The notes: generated by a model from the letters alone, not told the origin. A DNA stretch of 64,000 bases from Pardosa pseudoannulata (GCA_032207245.1 CM063498.1:84795916-84859915); one strand, 5' to 3'. Numbered from the stretch's first letter, positions 1 through 12,118 are shown. Program-made: numbers and translations.

Positions 1-1002
1 AGATGTGAGAATCGAAAAGATTCGTCTGTTAAGTTGTTTTTAACTGTACCCGCTACTAATCAACCAGTACTGAACGCATCGGTTAAATCAAAAGTAACGA
101 GGCGTGAAACATAGAACGGTGAAAATACACCTCGAAGAGACACGGTATCACAATTTCTTTCCGCTACATTAATGGAATTTCATGCTTACTTATTTTCAGA
201 TTATTGAAAGATATCTGTTTTATACATAACAATGTGTTATACTGAAACATATATACTTCTATAACTTTTATTTCTACTTAATAACGTAGCTTATCCAAAT
301 TATTTAATAACCACTTTTCAGTATAACTTATCTGAATAATTTTAATCCAAAATAACTGCTTGAACTTTGCCTTTCTTTGTGCTGGCAAATATAAAACTTT
401 TATCCCTTATTAAGAAGAAGGCAACAGTCCCATGCCATCAGCCAACCACACAGGGTTTATGACTACAAAAAGATATGCAGGTACGAAATATCTAAACAAG
501 AGACGAGAAATCACTACAAGGAAAACCTTTACCATCGTGAGCATACTCGTCTTAAGTAACTGGTCTGTTCGAATAACCAAAGCACCACTTCTTTTTCATA
601 AGTGCATGAATTCCATAAATGAACTCGTGATTGCAAAAACTTTTCCACCGATTTATTTTGCTGCAGGTTGATATTTGATAAGGTCTTTCATCGGGTGAAA
701 CTATATCGCTAGCACACGAGAAATCCGTGCATTCTTCATCGGGAAAAGGATTAATTTGTGAAATGAATCGGTAGATTTTTCCACGTGTATAGGTTGGCGT
801 GTATTAAGGCCTTAAAAAGGACAAGATTGTTAAAACGTGATGGAATATTTTGGTTTTGTTTTCCGTATTTTATTGCTACATGTATAAAAGAAAAATTCGT
901 CTAAATATCTCACAATATAAAGACAACAAATGAACATCATTTGTTATTGAACTGTATCAACACCTCGAAACAATATAAATTTAAAGAGTACTGTTCACGT
1001 AC
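1..1002. other. AT-rich non-coding DNA downstream of the exon
   Basis: AT-rich sequence with frequent stops in all frames. By orientation it is intron 3' of the minus-strand exon at 1003-1131. I saw no second exon, repeat or RNA gene in it. Confidence 0.5.
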
Positions 1003-1131
1003 CTGAAGAAGCAGGGATCCATCCGGTATGACGATACAAACATAATACTTCTGCGTTGCTTCCCACCTGGGGAATACCGACATGTCCTCAATCGACCCGT
1101 ACTGGACGGATTCCTCCATGAAGCCATTGGG
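1003..1131 (-). CDS. Internal coding exon of an unidentified host gene
   Basis: On the minus strand a pyrimidine-rich tract ending TTCTTGCAG precedes position 1131, and CTTCTTCAG followed by GTACGTGA marks the donor after 1003. These are strong acceptor and donor sites bounding exactly 129 bp (43 codons). The frame that is open through the exon starts PNGFMEESVQYGSIEDMSVF and ends with IVIPDGSLLLQ, phase 0 on both sides. Another frame is also open, and the third has a stop. GC content is well above the surroundings and the exon has no repeat similarity elsewhere in the window. The protein family is not recognised. PDGSLLLQ resembles the E-strand region of immunoglobulin-like domains in adhesion proteins, but that is weak. 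No other exon of this gene was found, so introns are long, and upstream exons would lie at higher coordinates or outside. Confidence 0.75.
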
Positions 1132-1447
1132 CTGCAAGAAGACAAAATATACTATTAACAGATGTAAAATGTAATATCTAAAACAATTTTCAATAACAAT
1201 GTCAAAAATCGTAAAAGACTGAAAATACTTGAAAAACAAATACACAAAACCTTGCTATTAAGTATATAAAAGCATGATGCCGTCAATCTAATCAAACTCA
1301 TTTAAAAAAAACTTTAAATACTGAAAAGACCGTACTTAATCAAATCTTAAGTAGTAGCTAGTATATGGTAATATAGTATAAGTCTTGAGAATTAAAATGT
1401 CAAATCTTCTATATTGTAAAATTTAGATTAAAGAAATGGGACTAGCT
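1132..1447. other. Intron or 5' flank, AT-rich
   Basis: Immediately upstream of the exon on the minus strand. The first bases are the acceptor polypyrimidine tract. Nothing else is recognisable before the TTAA that marks the next element. Confidence 0.5.
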
Positions 1448-1503
1448 TTAACACGTTGACTGCCAACTACAAGATAACGCGCAGGTTGCCTTCTTTTCTA
1501 GAA

Positions 1504-1534
1504 AGTACGAGACAACTACGAGTTGTCTCGTACT
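1504..1534. repeat. Perfect hairpin in the piggyBac-like element
   Basis: Arms AGTACGAGACAACT (1504-1517) and AGTTGTCTCGTACT (1521-1534) are perfect complements around a 3-base loop. The hairpin sits about 50 bp inside the left end of the transposon and includes the ACTACGAG word seen in the other subterminal repeats. Confidence 0.8.
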
Positions 1535-1638
1535 GTGTTTACTTGCTATGTTTATGCAGCTACGAATAAAACTCGTAGTATATCAGTGCTTATATCGATA
1601 GATGGTTTTGGGGAAAAGAACAAAAAATCAATGATGGC

Positions 1639-1797
1639 TTACAAGAATAGAAAATTTATTAAAAAACTAACAAAAAATATAATTATCTCAGAAGGTTCAT
1701 AATCGCTACTGTCGTCACCATCCTCGTCAAATTCTAAATCACTTAGATTTGCGTAGTACTCAATTTCATTTTGAGTCAGTGGTCTATTTTTATCCAT
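1639..1797 (-). pseudogene. piggyBac-like transposase, N-terminal fragment
   Basis: Starts at ATG (1797) and reads MDKNRPLTQNEIEYYANLSD, then an acidic stretch (residues about 19-34, rich in D/E with a DSSDYEP-like end), then an unrelated hydrophobic tail to TAA at 1639; 52 residues in all. piggyBac-family transposases characteristically begin with a short basic/RPLT-like start, a leucine-rich patch and a long acidic D/E/S segment. Full-length proteins are usually 500-600 residues, so this is only the extreme N-terminus. The DDE catalytic domain and C-terminal Cys-rich domain are absent from this element. The coding frame ends where homology is lost at about residue 39, consistent with an internal deletion rather than point-mutation decay. 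Confidence 0.7.
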
Positions 1798-2192
1798 ATT
1801 GGGTTATTGATAATTTAATTATAACAATAATTACAAAACAAAACACTCAAGAAAGACGTAAATGTGATGCACTCGATTACAATTTCTGAGATACTACTGA
1901 CGAATATGGACGCGTATCTATGATTCAGCTTTAGAGAAGCAACAGGTCTAAGAGTGCTGTCTGTGTCTGCTCACGAATTAACTCGTAATTGGCTTCCGCG
2001 AAGAGATTTCTGTTATAGAAACCAACTACGAGATAATTCGTAAGATCTTTTTTTAAAAACAAAACATATTTTTTATCCTTTTTGATGATAACTATGCACT
2101 AGAATTCGAGTTTTTAATAATATAATGATATTAAATTAAATTGTCATTTTAGGCCAGATTTCTAAAAATTGTCGTGGCATTCAACGTGTTAA

Positions 2193-4115
2193 GTTTTGAT
2201 TCATATTGCATTGGTATAATAAACAACAAGAATTACAATTAAAACTCATCTACTGTACTCAAATTTTAAATTTTCCGATAAATATTTCCCTGATAAATAT
2301 TTGCCGTAACTCTGTAGTTGGCACTTTCACGTCACAGTAATTTTTTAAACTTTATATCTGTATTTTTCTGCCTACTGCTTTAAATTTAAAAAGAGTCTGC
2401 CTCAAAAGTTTTTAGTTATGTGTTGGAATGGCTAAAATGTACATTTTAGGTAGTTTTAAACAATATTTTAGAACAGAATAATCCACAAAAGGGTGGTGAA
2501 TGTCATGAATGAATCCTAAAAAGATAAAAAGTTCCATTTTACAATCTTAACACTAATATTAAAATAATAAAACACTAATAAATTGCAAATAATCCAATAC
2601 TAGCCTGCAGCACAAATCATGAACACTGTCACAATTAACAGCATTATACCCTTTTAACAAGATAAGAATAGTTTTGCAATTTTTTTCCAGTGATATTTTA
2701 TATTCCTTGAGTAAAATTACTCTCATTAAAAATTGGAATATTAAGTATCATTCAATTTCAAAATCAAAACACACTAAATGGGAATTTTTCCCTAATTGGG
2801 TATTTTTTAAACTGCTCTCAAAAGCAAGAACTCTTAAAATTAAAAAAAAAGATTACTCCAGAAATAAAGGAAATACTCATCTTTTAGTTTTAAATCAAAG
2901 CTCAAACATTTATTCGGTGAACTAACAAATGAGTCGTTTGAGAAATTGCTTCAGATAATGTACTCATTAGCCGATTGTGATTCAAGAGAATAACTGAATC
3001 GATATAAAATTAGTGATAAAGTTCATCATTAAATAGTCAAAGCTTTACATTTGTTCCCCAAACGACAGACTTCAAAGAAACAACATGGTAATTATCCGGA
3101 GGAAAATTAGAACGGATAAGATGAACTTTTAACAAGGGTGCTTAGAGAATTTAGCCCTGCTGGATTTGAAATCTAAATGGCACAAATGTATACATGTTAG
3201 TATAGTTGAAGAGCGTTAATAATTAACTGATATTTTCAGAACACGATGATGTGTTATGAAACTCTATGTTCTTTAGAAAATGAAAATATTCAGATAAATA
3301 TTTATTGATCTTAATTTATCTATTTAGCTTATTACAAATTTACAGAAGAAAATTTTAAAAATATTGTTTAATAAAGGTTTTTATGAGAAACTGATAAAAA
3401 CTTATTTCAAAAACCGAATAAGCTTTAAAACTTAATCTTTCAAGAGAGGAAATAATTTATAATGAAGAGTAATTCGCATTTCAGAAAATTCCATAAATAC
3501 CCCTTAAATAAATAGGTCACTAAAATACATAAAATCTGCTTTTGAGCAAAAAGGTACTCTTAACGGTAATTATTTCCTGAAATATAATTGTCTTTAATCG
3601 TCTTAAATACTAAAGCATATGGATTTACACAAAATCACGAAATATTTCTTCTGAAGTTAAATTGCCTTAATAAAAGTTCAATAACGATTTCAGTGTATAG
3701 TTTCTAAGAAATACATTTTTTACAGTAGAAATAACAAAATAAACATTGTGTGGTAATTGCCATAAAGATATTTAATTTGCTAACGAGAAATAAATTAAAT
3801 TCTATGCAAAAAACTATGTTTTACAAGAAATTATGCATCAATATAACTGTAATAACTGAATAATCTTTGTATAGTTTGTTGTAGAAAAAGCTGTACTTCT
3901 TTATACCTATTGCGAGTCGGAAAATGACAGAATAAGTTCTGTATTTTGTACTTGATTCAACGGCTTTGAATTACTGCTAGCAAGAATATTCGTAACAATT
4001 CGAAATCTATTTTGACAAGTCCCAATATAGTTGTCTTTCACATAGCAAAAGACTGGTCTTAGAGCTTTGAAACTCAAAACATATCTCAAACAATTTTTGG
4101 TGAGAGAAAAAGAGA
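2193..4115. other. AT-rich intergenic or intronic DNA
   Basis: No exon with plausible splice sites, no RNA gene and no clear repeat. Short open frames here have AT-driven composition and no recognisable motif. Confidence 0.5.
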
Positions 4116-4148
4116 AAAGGCAATGAGTTTCTATTTCTCATTGCCTTT
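4116..4148. repeat. 12-bp inverted repeat (hairpin)
   Basis: AAAGGCAATGAG (4116-4127) pairs perfectly with CTCATTGCCTTT (4137-4148) across a 9-base loop. The stem is too short for a microRNA precursor, and its function is unknown. Confidence 0.7.
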
Positions 4149-4586
4149 CCCCATATAGCCTAGATATTGTATTTTGTCATGTCCTGGCCTATTTTCGTTG
4201 AATAAGCCAACAACAACTGACTCAGTGTAATTGAGTGTTACTTTTAATATACACCTGGTTATTGTACACTACCCTCATTAAAGTTAAGACTTGCTAGGAA
4301 AAAGTCAGGTATAATGCTTACATTTGCTTTACACATAAACTAATAAAATGCATATAAGAAGATCAGAATATTGAAGCATCGGAGGGTCAAGCAGTATACT
4401 CTGCGATGAGTTAATTAACCCATGTGGTACAAAAAAATTAACTGTACTTCTCCAAACCGAACCAAATACCCACCCGCTCTAGTCAATTCGAGTTGCTGTC
4501 AAATGCACCAAAGTGATCTTCGACTGATCAGAAAAATTACTAAAGGCTGGAATTTAATCATAGAAAACCAAAAAATAGAAGCCCAA

Positions 4587-4835
4587 TGGTGTTGGGGTAG
4601 CACTTCGCGCTCCCATGCTGCAGGTCCTAGATTCGATCCCCGAGCTCAGCAAGGTTGATTCAGCCTTTCATCCCTTCAGTTGGTAGATAACTGAGGACCA
4701 CGTACGCTGGGGAACTAAACACTAGGGGTTCCGCGTAAGGTTAATCACCTAACCAGAACATATGCTTCGCATCCCTGAGACCTTGGTCTCGGAAACGGAG
4801 ATTGGCACTGTAGGTTTTGGCTCTGTAGTGGGTGT
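4587..4835 (+). mobile_element. tRNA-derived SINE, family C
   Basis: The head contains a tRNA-like internal promoter: GGTAGCACTTCG-like box A and AGATTCGATCCCC, a close match to box B (GGTTCGANTCC). The following body (GATTCAGCCTTTCATCCCTT, then GGTAGATAACTGAGGACC) resembles a central segment found in several invertebrate SINEs, notably those of cephalopods. That similarity is from memory, not a search. The rest runs through a GGTTTTGGCTCTGTAGTGGG segment to an A-rich end near 4870. This is the only member of this family seen in the window. No target duplication could be fixed. Confidence 0.65.
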
Positions 4836-5600
4836 TGCGCCAAAGAGTTTAGTTTTAAGCCAAAAAAATTAAAATAAATTCCACTGAAAAATTAAATTTT
4901 CAGATGTTAGAATTATAATTTCATAGATTTCTAAAATATTAAATTAAACATTATCAATGCTATTCAGTTTAAAAAATAAACAAAAGAAGTACAGTTTCAG
5001 TGATACTATAGATGCTTTCTCAGTTTTTACAGGGAAACGTGCCCCGTAATTATAAATGGCGTAGAGATTTAATTCTGATGATTACAACGTGATAAAAGCG
5101 ACACAAACCGGTTCAACATAAGCTTCGGGAATTATTACTTCGAAGTTATTATTAGCGAAGTAGATTCGGACAAATAAATACTTCGTCACGTATTGTTGTG
5201 AAATAAATGGCATTGTTTCAAACAATAATCGAAACGCGATATTATCAGCTATACAATGTAAGCGTGTAGGTGAATGTGCTACAATTTCATTACACTACTC
5301 TCTTAATCATGTTTAAAAGTTGTAATTTAATATTCAATGATTTTGACTTTAAACATCTTTAGTTTTTTTTAGCTGTAGAATTTTGGAGAGTACAAAGTAG
5401 TTTGTGAAATAACTATTGACTTCCTAGCCGCTTTTTAGTAAAATAAATTGTTTTACAAAGCGACTGACCTGAATCCAGTCAAATTGACCTTGAAAGTTGC
5501 ATAAGATTTATATAACTATCCTATCGTTTAGCACCCATAATCGTTCTATTCCTCGAAACTAGAAATTCTCTTAGTTTTTTCGCTAAGGTACCCCTGACAT
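4836..5600. other. AT-rich DNA without recognised features
   Basis: Nothing with coding or repeat signature was seen, apart from several CGAAGT-containing words near 5130-5190. Confidence 0.4.
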
Positions 5601-5924
5601 CTGGGATTCTCAAACTGGCTGCCGTGAACATATGCCAGAAGTGATACGCCATTAATCAAGAAAAATTAGACACAAATTGTGAAAATATTAACGAAGCCAT
5701 AAGGATACTTTAAAGTTAAAATTTAAGTATCTACCTTTTAGTTGTTGTAATAAGGTAAGAATTGTGTTTGTATTTATCTCGAGGTGAGATCGATAGTCTA
5801 CATTCAATATTGTTAAAATGGGCAATACGGCCGTGTGTCACGAGAGTATGCCAGGGGTGTTACGGAGAAATAAGTTCAGATCCATTGTCCTAGAGTACTA
5901 TGGCACCCAGTATGAGAAACAAAG
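5601..5924. mobile_element. hAT-like non-autonomous element (degenerate)
   Basis: The left end CTGGGATTCTCAAACTGGCT and the complement of the right end (CTTTGTTTCTCATACTGGGT) match at 18 of 23 positions, including the following TGCC. ATTCTCAAACT after CAG/CTG is a common hAT-type terminus. The 324-bp body has no transposase. No 8-bp target duplication is visible, so the copy is old or the boundary is approximate. Confidence 0.5.
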
Positions 5925-6380
5925 AGCTATAGGATCTGTCGTACCTCAAAATAAATTTAAGAACAAAACTCAGCATGTTTTGACAATGTCACGGTGATGA
6001 AGACCAGACAGAATTTTAACTTTTAAGTATTTTTATACATCTTTAATGATTTTACAGTTTTTAGTCAGTTTTTCTTGATTATAAGAGCTGCATTTCTAGC
6101 ATACATTCGTAGCACTGCAACATTAAAGAATCACAGCTCAAAGCTAAAGCTTTCCTCATAAATGATGCAATTATAAAACCTGCTGTTTGGCACACAGGAT
6201 AATACAGAATGTAATAGAACAATCCTCCGTAATGGCGCTTTTGGTAATGAATTCTAAAGTTTTGTTAAGGTTTCCTAAGGATAACATTAAAAAAATCTTA
6301 ACACAAATCACCATTAGAGAAATAAAAGACAATTATATTGTTTTATGTAAGGCTTACCGATGTTGTTATGATAAAAATCA

Positions 6381-6381
<1 letters not shown>

Positions 6382-6412
<31 letters not shown>
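6382..6412. repeat. (AT)n microsatellite
   Basis: An uninterrupted AT dinucleotide run of about 15 units. Confidence 0.95.
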
Positions 6413-6416
<4 letters not shown>

Positions 6417-9400
6417 CAGTATTAAATAACAACGTATTTCCTAAATGGATCAAAGTGCAAGGACCATACATTAAAATATAAATATATATATCTCACCAAA
6501 GGTTAGTGTTCCTTTTTTATGTTACTATGGAAAACTGACTTTGGGAACCCAGAAAATTTGCCCTAAAAGTCATTTCATTGATGAGGAACTGAGGAAGTAA
6601 ATTCTATGACCAGAAGCAAACTGTAAATTTGCATGGTTAGAAATATGACATTGATTTCTGCGAAAAATAACTTACTGATTTTTTTTAATCTACTACATAC
6701 TATTTTCTCAAAAAACCTTTTTAAAACGTCTAATATGCTTGTCTAACCCGTTTAAGTCAAACACAGATGGACTGATTGAAAATTTTTTAGTTTTCTTCAT
6801 ATATGACAAAACAAATATGACCTATATAACCTTGTGCACTACCAACCTAGATAATTCTCATACGGTCGAGAATGAACCAATTGGTAAGGCGCTGACTTTC
6901 TCTTCAATCCACGGTTCAAAAATGGCTACTCTCATAGATGTCCGCAACCGAATTAAATTAGCTTTAAACTGTAAATCTCGGTCTAATTAGACGTCGTGTA
7001 TCAAAAACTTGATAGGTCAATACAAACCAGATCAACTCTCAAAGCAACATATACCCGCTTCTCTACTGCTCCGATTTGTAAAGTGTGTCCAATTGATTCT
7101 TAATCTTAGCTCCTCCAGGAGAAATGAGTATCATAGTCTAGCTAGGGTTGGTAGACAATCTGTTTACACAGTGCTAAAAACATTTACTCTATCTCAAGGG
7201 ACAAAAATGGGAGTATCGTTTGAATTGCTGCAGTTTGTAGAATTACATTTGTTTGTATTCTCTGCGATTATTAGTTTGTTAATTTTTATTTAAATGCATC
7301 CAGAATCTTGTTCAAGCTCAAAGGTCAAACCTTTCGGTATAAAGTTCAAACGAATTCTATATATCACACTACTTCAAGAACAAACTGAACTCCTTTGCTC
7401 AAAATATGTGTCATTTTCACGCGTTCGGAGATCAGACAAACGCAGTCTCAACCGTGGGTGCTACGTAAACCTTAAATAAATAGAAGAAAATTTCTCAGAC
7501 CTTTAAACATTTAAAAGGTGTTTTAAAACACCATGTAATTCATGCTGTTCTCACTAGATAAAAATACTGTAGTTGTATTTCCTTCCACCGTAATAACAAA
7601 CCAAAAATAATATTTTGTAACGCAGACTATTCCACGATAAACCCAAATGCGAGTATCTTCTCGGCTCGCAAACTCTTCTCTGGTGTGTAATATGCTTTAC
7701 ATGCATGGAAGATAAATTCACTACACACTAAATCAATTCAACTCTCTCCCGAAAACTGGGCTCTAGAGCGCTGTTGTTAATGGCATCTTCTTTGGAACGG
7801 TATAATTTTTGACAGCCTTGGTATATCCTACGCATAAGAATACTCACATCCGAAGCTCTTATGATCATTTTGGAATGTCAGTATGTAAAGTCTGGTATCT
7901 AAAACTATAAATTACTCTATGTAAAATTTAAACGACAAAGATTTATTTAAAGTTCTTAAAGTCAGCCACCGAGAAAATTTTTGATGTAATGTTATCATTT
8001 TGGTTTTAAAAGTCACAGTAAATATTAAGACGCTTTTAAACGTGTATTTAATATATTTTACATCAGGTTGAGGTTAGAGCCATTGTATGAATTCTCATGC
8101 CAAACAGGCTTCCATTAATGCATAGTAAATTCAGACATGAAGATTATTGTAGTATTGTGAGATTTATTCACCTGTGGTATAAAAACTAAATACTGAAGTT
8201 ATAATAAAGTTTAAAGCAAATAATCACCCGTAAGTATGAATAGTAATATTATAGTCCGCAGATTTTACAGTTTGATTACTACTGTGAAGATGGACTGAAA
8301 GTTTTCAATTTGGTTTAGTTTGAAAAGCAACGATATATTTTTATTTTCTGTTCTATAGAGTTTGCATAGACAGGGATTTCTCGCTCAAAATCAATTCAGC
8401 TTTACCCATTCTAGCTGTGGCTCTGGAATCGATGAACTACAGTAATGAAAGATAGTGCCTTCAATGATGAAAGCTTTTGGATTTTTAAGTAGTAAGCCGA
8501 TCCAAAAGAACAAACTTCTAACAATAAAACATTCACCATAGCTCTATCAACCAACCTAACTCGACATTTGAGGAAGTGTATCGCAAAATAAAATGTTTCA
8601 TCGATATTTGTTGAAAATGCTATTGCGATGACCTCGATAAAATATATCTGAATATAGTCCCAATTTAATCTTATCTTGGTAATCGGTTAGAATATGGATA
8701 TCTGAAATTATATTTAGCTTTATCAATATATTTCCATTAACAATAGCGGAACATGATTGCGAATTCAAGCGCAAACCCTTCGAGATTACAAACACGGTTC
8801 TAAAATTAAACCGATTTTCTTCATTCATTCCATTCTCAGAAAGTTTCTGTAGTTTATTTAATATTATTAGTTCTATTTCCATAACTCTGACATCTCAACA
8901 ATAAATAAAAAGCTGCTGTTTAATTAAGATTTTACACAATTAGTTTTCTTAACTTATTTCTGCAGCCATTTCTGCAAGATATACAATGATGACTATTTTA
9001 AAATTTAATTTATTATGGATTTCTGTGATTGAAAAAGTATGAAATTTTAACAACTTTCAACATTAGAGCTTTTTGTTTTTAACTATCAGCTGTTGTTTTA
9101 AACATTTTGTTTGTTTGTTTGTTTGTATATATAAAACTTCTTGACAACTTTATTTGGTACCACATGTAAACACAATACTCTTTATTGAAGTTTTATAATT
9201 GATGCAGCTATTCAGTAGGGCGGTCTGCAATTGGCGACAAATATTTCAGGGTGTTTTTTATATATTAGTACCGAAAGAAAATTTTAAATCTTTATATTTT
9301 TGTAGCTTGATAAGTGAAATAAAATGTTGGAATTAATAACATTAAAAACAGTAGATAAAAAACAATTTCACATTGAAAGAAAATGAACCCAGGTTTTTAT

Positions 9401-9581
9401 AGCTGTTTATGCACTAGAAAAAAAAATTTTTTTTTTTTGAAAAGCAGGATCGAAGGAGCTTTTGATTTATTTGAATTGACTGAAAAATTTAGGTTGAAAA
9501 ATTCCGCTCCAAACATAGTAATTTTTCTAAGAATTTTTTTAAACAATTGCCATGAGTATCGCTGTTTGCGAGCGGAGCTTC
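6413..9581. other. AT-rich DNA; no gene recognised
   Basis: Three consecutive short open frames on the plus strand (6739-6990, 7009-7293, 7294-7479) show no known domain, no start context and no splice structure tying them together. I regard them as chance frames or decayed mobile DNA. A (GTTT)n stretch lies at about 9106-9127. Confidence 0.4.
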
Positions 9582-9595
9582 TGACTCTAAACTGA

Positions 9596-9710
9596 TTTTT
9601 TGGTTTTGGTTTGGAGCGCTACGGTCTACTTTTTGCAACACGAGGGCGGATTCGAACCCACGAACTCTGGTTCCGAAGGCCAGCACCCTAACCATTCGGC
9701 CGTCGTTCGG
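9596..9710 (-). mobile_element. SINE family A, internally deleted copy with perfect TSD
   Basis: The minus strand reads a tRNA-like head (box A TGGTTAGGGTGCTGG-like, box B GGTTCGAATCC), then jumps to the terminal segment (CTCGTGTTGCAAAAAGTAGA) and a CCAAACCAAAACC tail. The middle present in full copies (for example 51890-52065) is missing. A perfect 14-bp target duplication, TGACTCTAAACTGA, flanks it at 9582-9595 and 9711-9724. The clean duplication suggests the element inserted in its short form or lost its middle afterwards. Confidence 0.9.
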
Positions 9711-9969
9711 TGACTCTAAACTGAAGTTGATAAAAATTACCTTCGTTCTACAATGAATTATTTACGTTTGAAAAATTTAGCAATATTATCCCTATAACAT
9801 GAAATCACAAATAAAATAAATTTTGGGGACATTATGAAAGAATTTTCATCTATGAAACCTATAAAAATAAATATACAAGTTCACCCTTTAAATTCGCATT
9901 TTGCAATACATTTATTAAAATAATGTAATTCTACTAATTTATAAATATAAAATAAAGAAAAATTCTCGT

Positions 9970-9999
9970 GGGTTTTTTTTTTTTTTTTTTTTTTTTTTT
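9970..9999. repeat. Poly(T) tract
   Basis: An almost pure run of about 29 T. It may be the poly(A) tail of a minus-strand retroposon, but no body is recognisable next to it. Confidence 0.8.
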
Positions 10000-10199
10000 G
10001 TAAATTTAGAATGTTTATAGTTAATCCAACAAAAATATTTGTTAAGAAAATTACTATTTAATTAATTTGCAAAGGGCAGCAAAGTTTTATATGTACGTAA
10101 CTACAGCTATTCATCGTGATTTCCGTCCATGTGCATGGAAAGAACCTACATTTATATGCGAGACTATAAAAACCATAAATTATAAATTATAGCAGGCAC

Positions 10200-10325
10200 T
10201 CGAAACTTTCTTATAGAATTGCCCTCTACCTTTGATAAGACGAAAAGATTGTTCTGAAAAAACAAAACTCTTCAGGCTATTTTTAAACTAACCCTAAATG
10301 GGGACAATGAGTATTAAGGGATTAA
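10200..10325 (+). mobile_element. TTAA element family F2, 3' end fragment
   Basis: ATTGCCCTCTACCT, a CTGAAAAA...CTC segment, GGCTATTTTTA and GTATTAAGGGATTAA occur in the same order as in the complete family copy at 42893-43340 (its last ~120 bp). The end abuts TTAA at 10322-10325. The left part is not clearly alignable. Confidence 0.6.
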
Positions 10326-10831
10326 ATTAAATTTCCTCAGCTCTACTGAGTTTATAAAAGAGACCCCAAAACATATCATTAAAGCAATAGAAAATTTTCT
10401 CGATAATGATAACCTAAACTATTTATAGAACTCTTAAACACGTAAATTCATTGTCCTGAAGGTATCTAAACAAAGTTATCGATCTTGTCTTGTCAGAATT
10501 TCAATTGCTTACAAAACTTACTGTTCCGAGAGAAATAACGTCTTAGATATGTCAAATGCTTTGTATTTTATTGTTACAATTGACACTGATCGAAGTAGCA
10601 CAGCCTCATTACTTGCTCAACAGTAAAGTCAATATTAATGAGATTATGTATACATGTAAATGCATATAAAAACGTACTATGAAATCCAGACTTAGTGCCA
10701 ACTCAATATACCGTCAACCCCGTTAAAAATGCCACATGTGTGAGCAAATAAATCTTCCATATAGGACATATAATAATACAAAAAATCCGTTAAAGCGCTA
10801 ACTCGTTATAATGTACTCGTGATATACTGTT

Positions 10832-11010
10832 GGGGCGTATGATATGGAGCACTACGTCTACTGTTTTACTACATGAGTTCTAAAAGAGACCTGGACCTAC
10901 CGATTATAGCCGATTCCGAACGGCTACAAATAACCTTACCACCAGCGGGATTCGAATTCGCGAACTCCAGTAATGAAGAGCAGTGCCCTACCATTTGGCC
11001 ATCGTTCGTC
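10832..11010 (-). mobile_element. SINE family A, diverged full-length copy
   Basis: The order matches the family: GGAGCACTACGTCTACT near 10840 (tail end), GACCTGGACCTACCG, GCCGATTCCGAACGGCTAC, box B complement GGGATTCGAATTCGCGAACTC and box A region CCTACCATTTGGCCATCGTTCG. Many substitutions indicate an older insertion, and target duplications are not clear. Confidence 0.8.
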
Positions 11011-11120
11011 TTCGAGCCATAAGGAGCAAATGTGAGATTATCTAAGTCTACCCCCTCTTTTATTTGTTTTAACTGCATTCCCTTTCAAACCATTGCTGTC
11101 TCAATTATGTATACCATAGG

Positions 11121-11445
11121 ATCCAATTGGGGCGGTACCGCCCCCCAGTGGGTGCTGAAGGCTTTCAGGGATCGATAATGAGTTCAGAACCAAATGAGGG
11201 GCGTTATAACTTTCAAAGAGATGGCTAGTAGAAATAATGACTTTAAAATTTGCATTGTATTTATAAAACTAATAATAAATCAAATTAATAATATTATATT
11301 TACCATAATATATACGATATTTTTTTCAATTATAAATTTAGAGAAATCTTTTGTTAGTGGCTAAAGTTCAAAAGTTTTAACTGCATTTTCTTCGTAACAT
11401 GTGACTACGGGGGTGTCATGGCAGTAACTAGTTGGTTGTCTAAAA
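11121..11445. mobile_element. hAT-like non-autonomous remnant
   Basis: Near the left end, GGGGCGGTACCGCCCCCCAG followed by a GGGTGCTGAAGGCTTTCAGGG-like segment is a recognisable terminus of a widespread hAT-type element. The right end GGGGGTGTCATGGCAGTAAC followed by TAGTTGGTTG corresponds to the usual opposite terminus. The interior is AT-rich with no transposase. Ends have decayed and no 8-bp duplication was found. Confidence 0.45.
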
Positions 11446-11862
11446 CAGGAAATTCACTAAACATGAAAATTTCCGAATGATGTTAACGAATTGAGTCTCC
11501 GAGATTAACAAATTGTTAAAACTCCCTCATCCTCAACAATTTCGTTATTTAAGTTTTAAATAAACAATTTCTTAGTACATTTTGAAGGCTATTTTAATTA
11601 ATTTCTGCTATTAAGAAGACAGGCAGATAAAGCAGAGATTTACAATACGCAGAAATAACAAAAATAACACTATTTTGGTAGCAAAAATAACAATATTTGG
11701 TATAACTGACGGAAGAGGGAGAGTTCGAGTACATTTTTCTTGTACGGAGATGGTGGTTAAGACAAGGTTAGAAAACTCTGGTTATATTATTTATACCCTT
11801 CAGTCTGTATACCCTTTCATATAAGTTAGATTTAACTTGGAATTATGTAATGTTTCTTTCAG

Positions 11863-12118
11863 TATGTATGTATGTATGTATGTATGTATGTATGTATGTA
11901 TGTATGTATGTATGTATGTATGTATGTATGTATGCATGCATGTATGTATGCATGCATGCATGTATGTATGTATATATATGTATATATATATGTATATATA
12001 TATATATATATATTATGTATTTATGTATATATATATATATATAGGTATGTATATATATATATATATATGTGTGTGTATGCGTATATATATATTTGAATAC
12101 GTGCGTGTGCACATATGT
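11863..12118. repeat. (TATG)n / (CATG)n / (TA)n compound microsatellite
   Basis: About 17 TATG units grade into CATG variants and then into TA/TG-rich repeats. Open frames on both strands are artefacts of the 4-bp periodicity. Confidence 0.95.

Larger units (their letters stand above)
1448..2192 (-). mobile_element. Non-autonomous piggyBac-like transposon, internally deleted
   Basis: Both ends carry TTAA (1448-1451 and 2189-2192). Directly inside are inverted 14-mers, CACGTTGACTGCCA on the left and its complement with one mismatch (CACGTTGAATGCCA) on the right. TTAA target duplication is the hallmark of the piggyBac superfamily. The body is 737 bp. It contains the start of a transposase gene on the minus strand (1639-1797) followed by unrelated AT-rich DNA, so most of the gene has been lost. 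Subterminal motifs of the form CCAACTACGAGATAAT and their complements recur near 1466, 1985 and 2023. Such short repeats near the ends are common transposase-binding arrangements, but that role is inferred. It could only move with a transposase supplied in trans. Confidence 0.85.

Noticed and set aside
4116..4148. microRNA precursor
   Set aside because: The stem is only 12 bp and does not extend outward; real precursors need roughly 22 or more paired positions.
6739..7479. Multi-exon gene made from three consecutive open frames
   Set aside because: No splice sites connect them, no domain is recognisable, and composition matches the AT-rich background.
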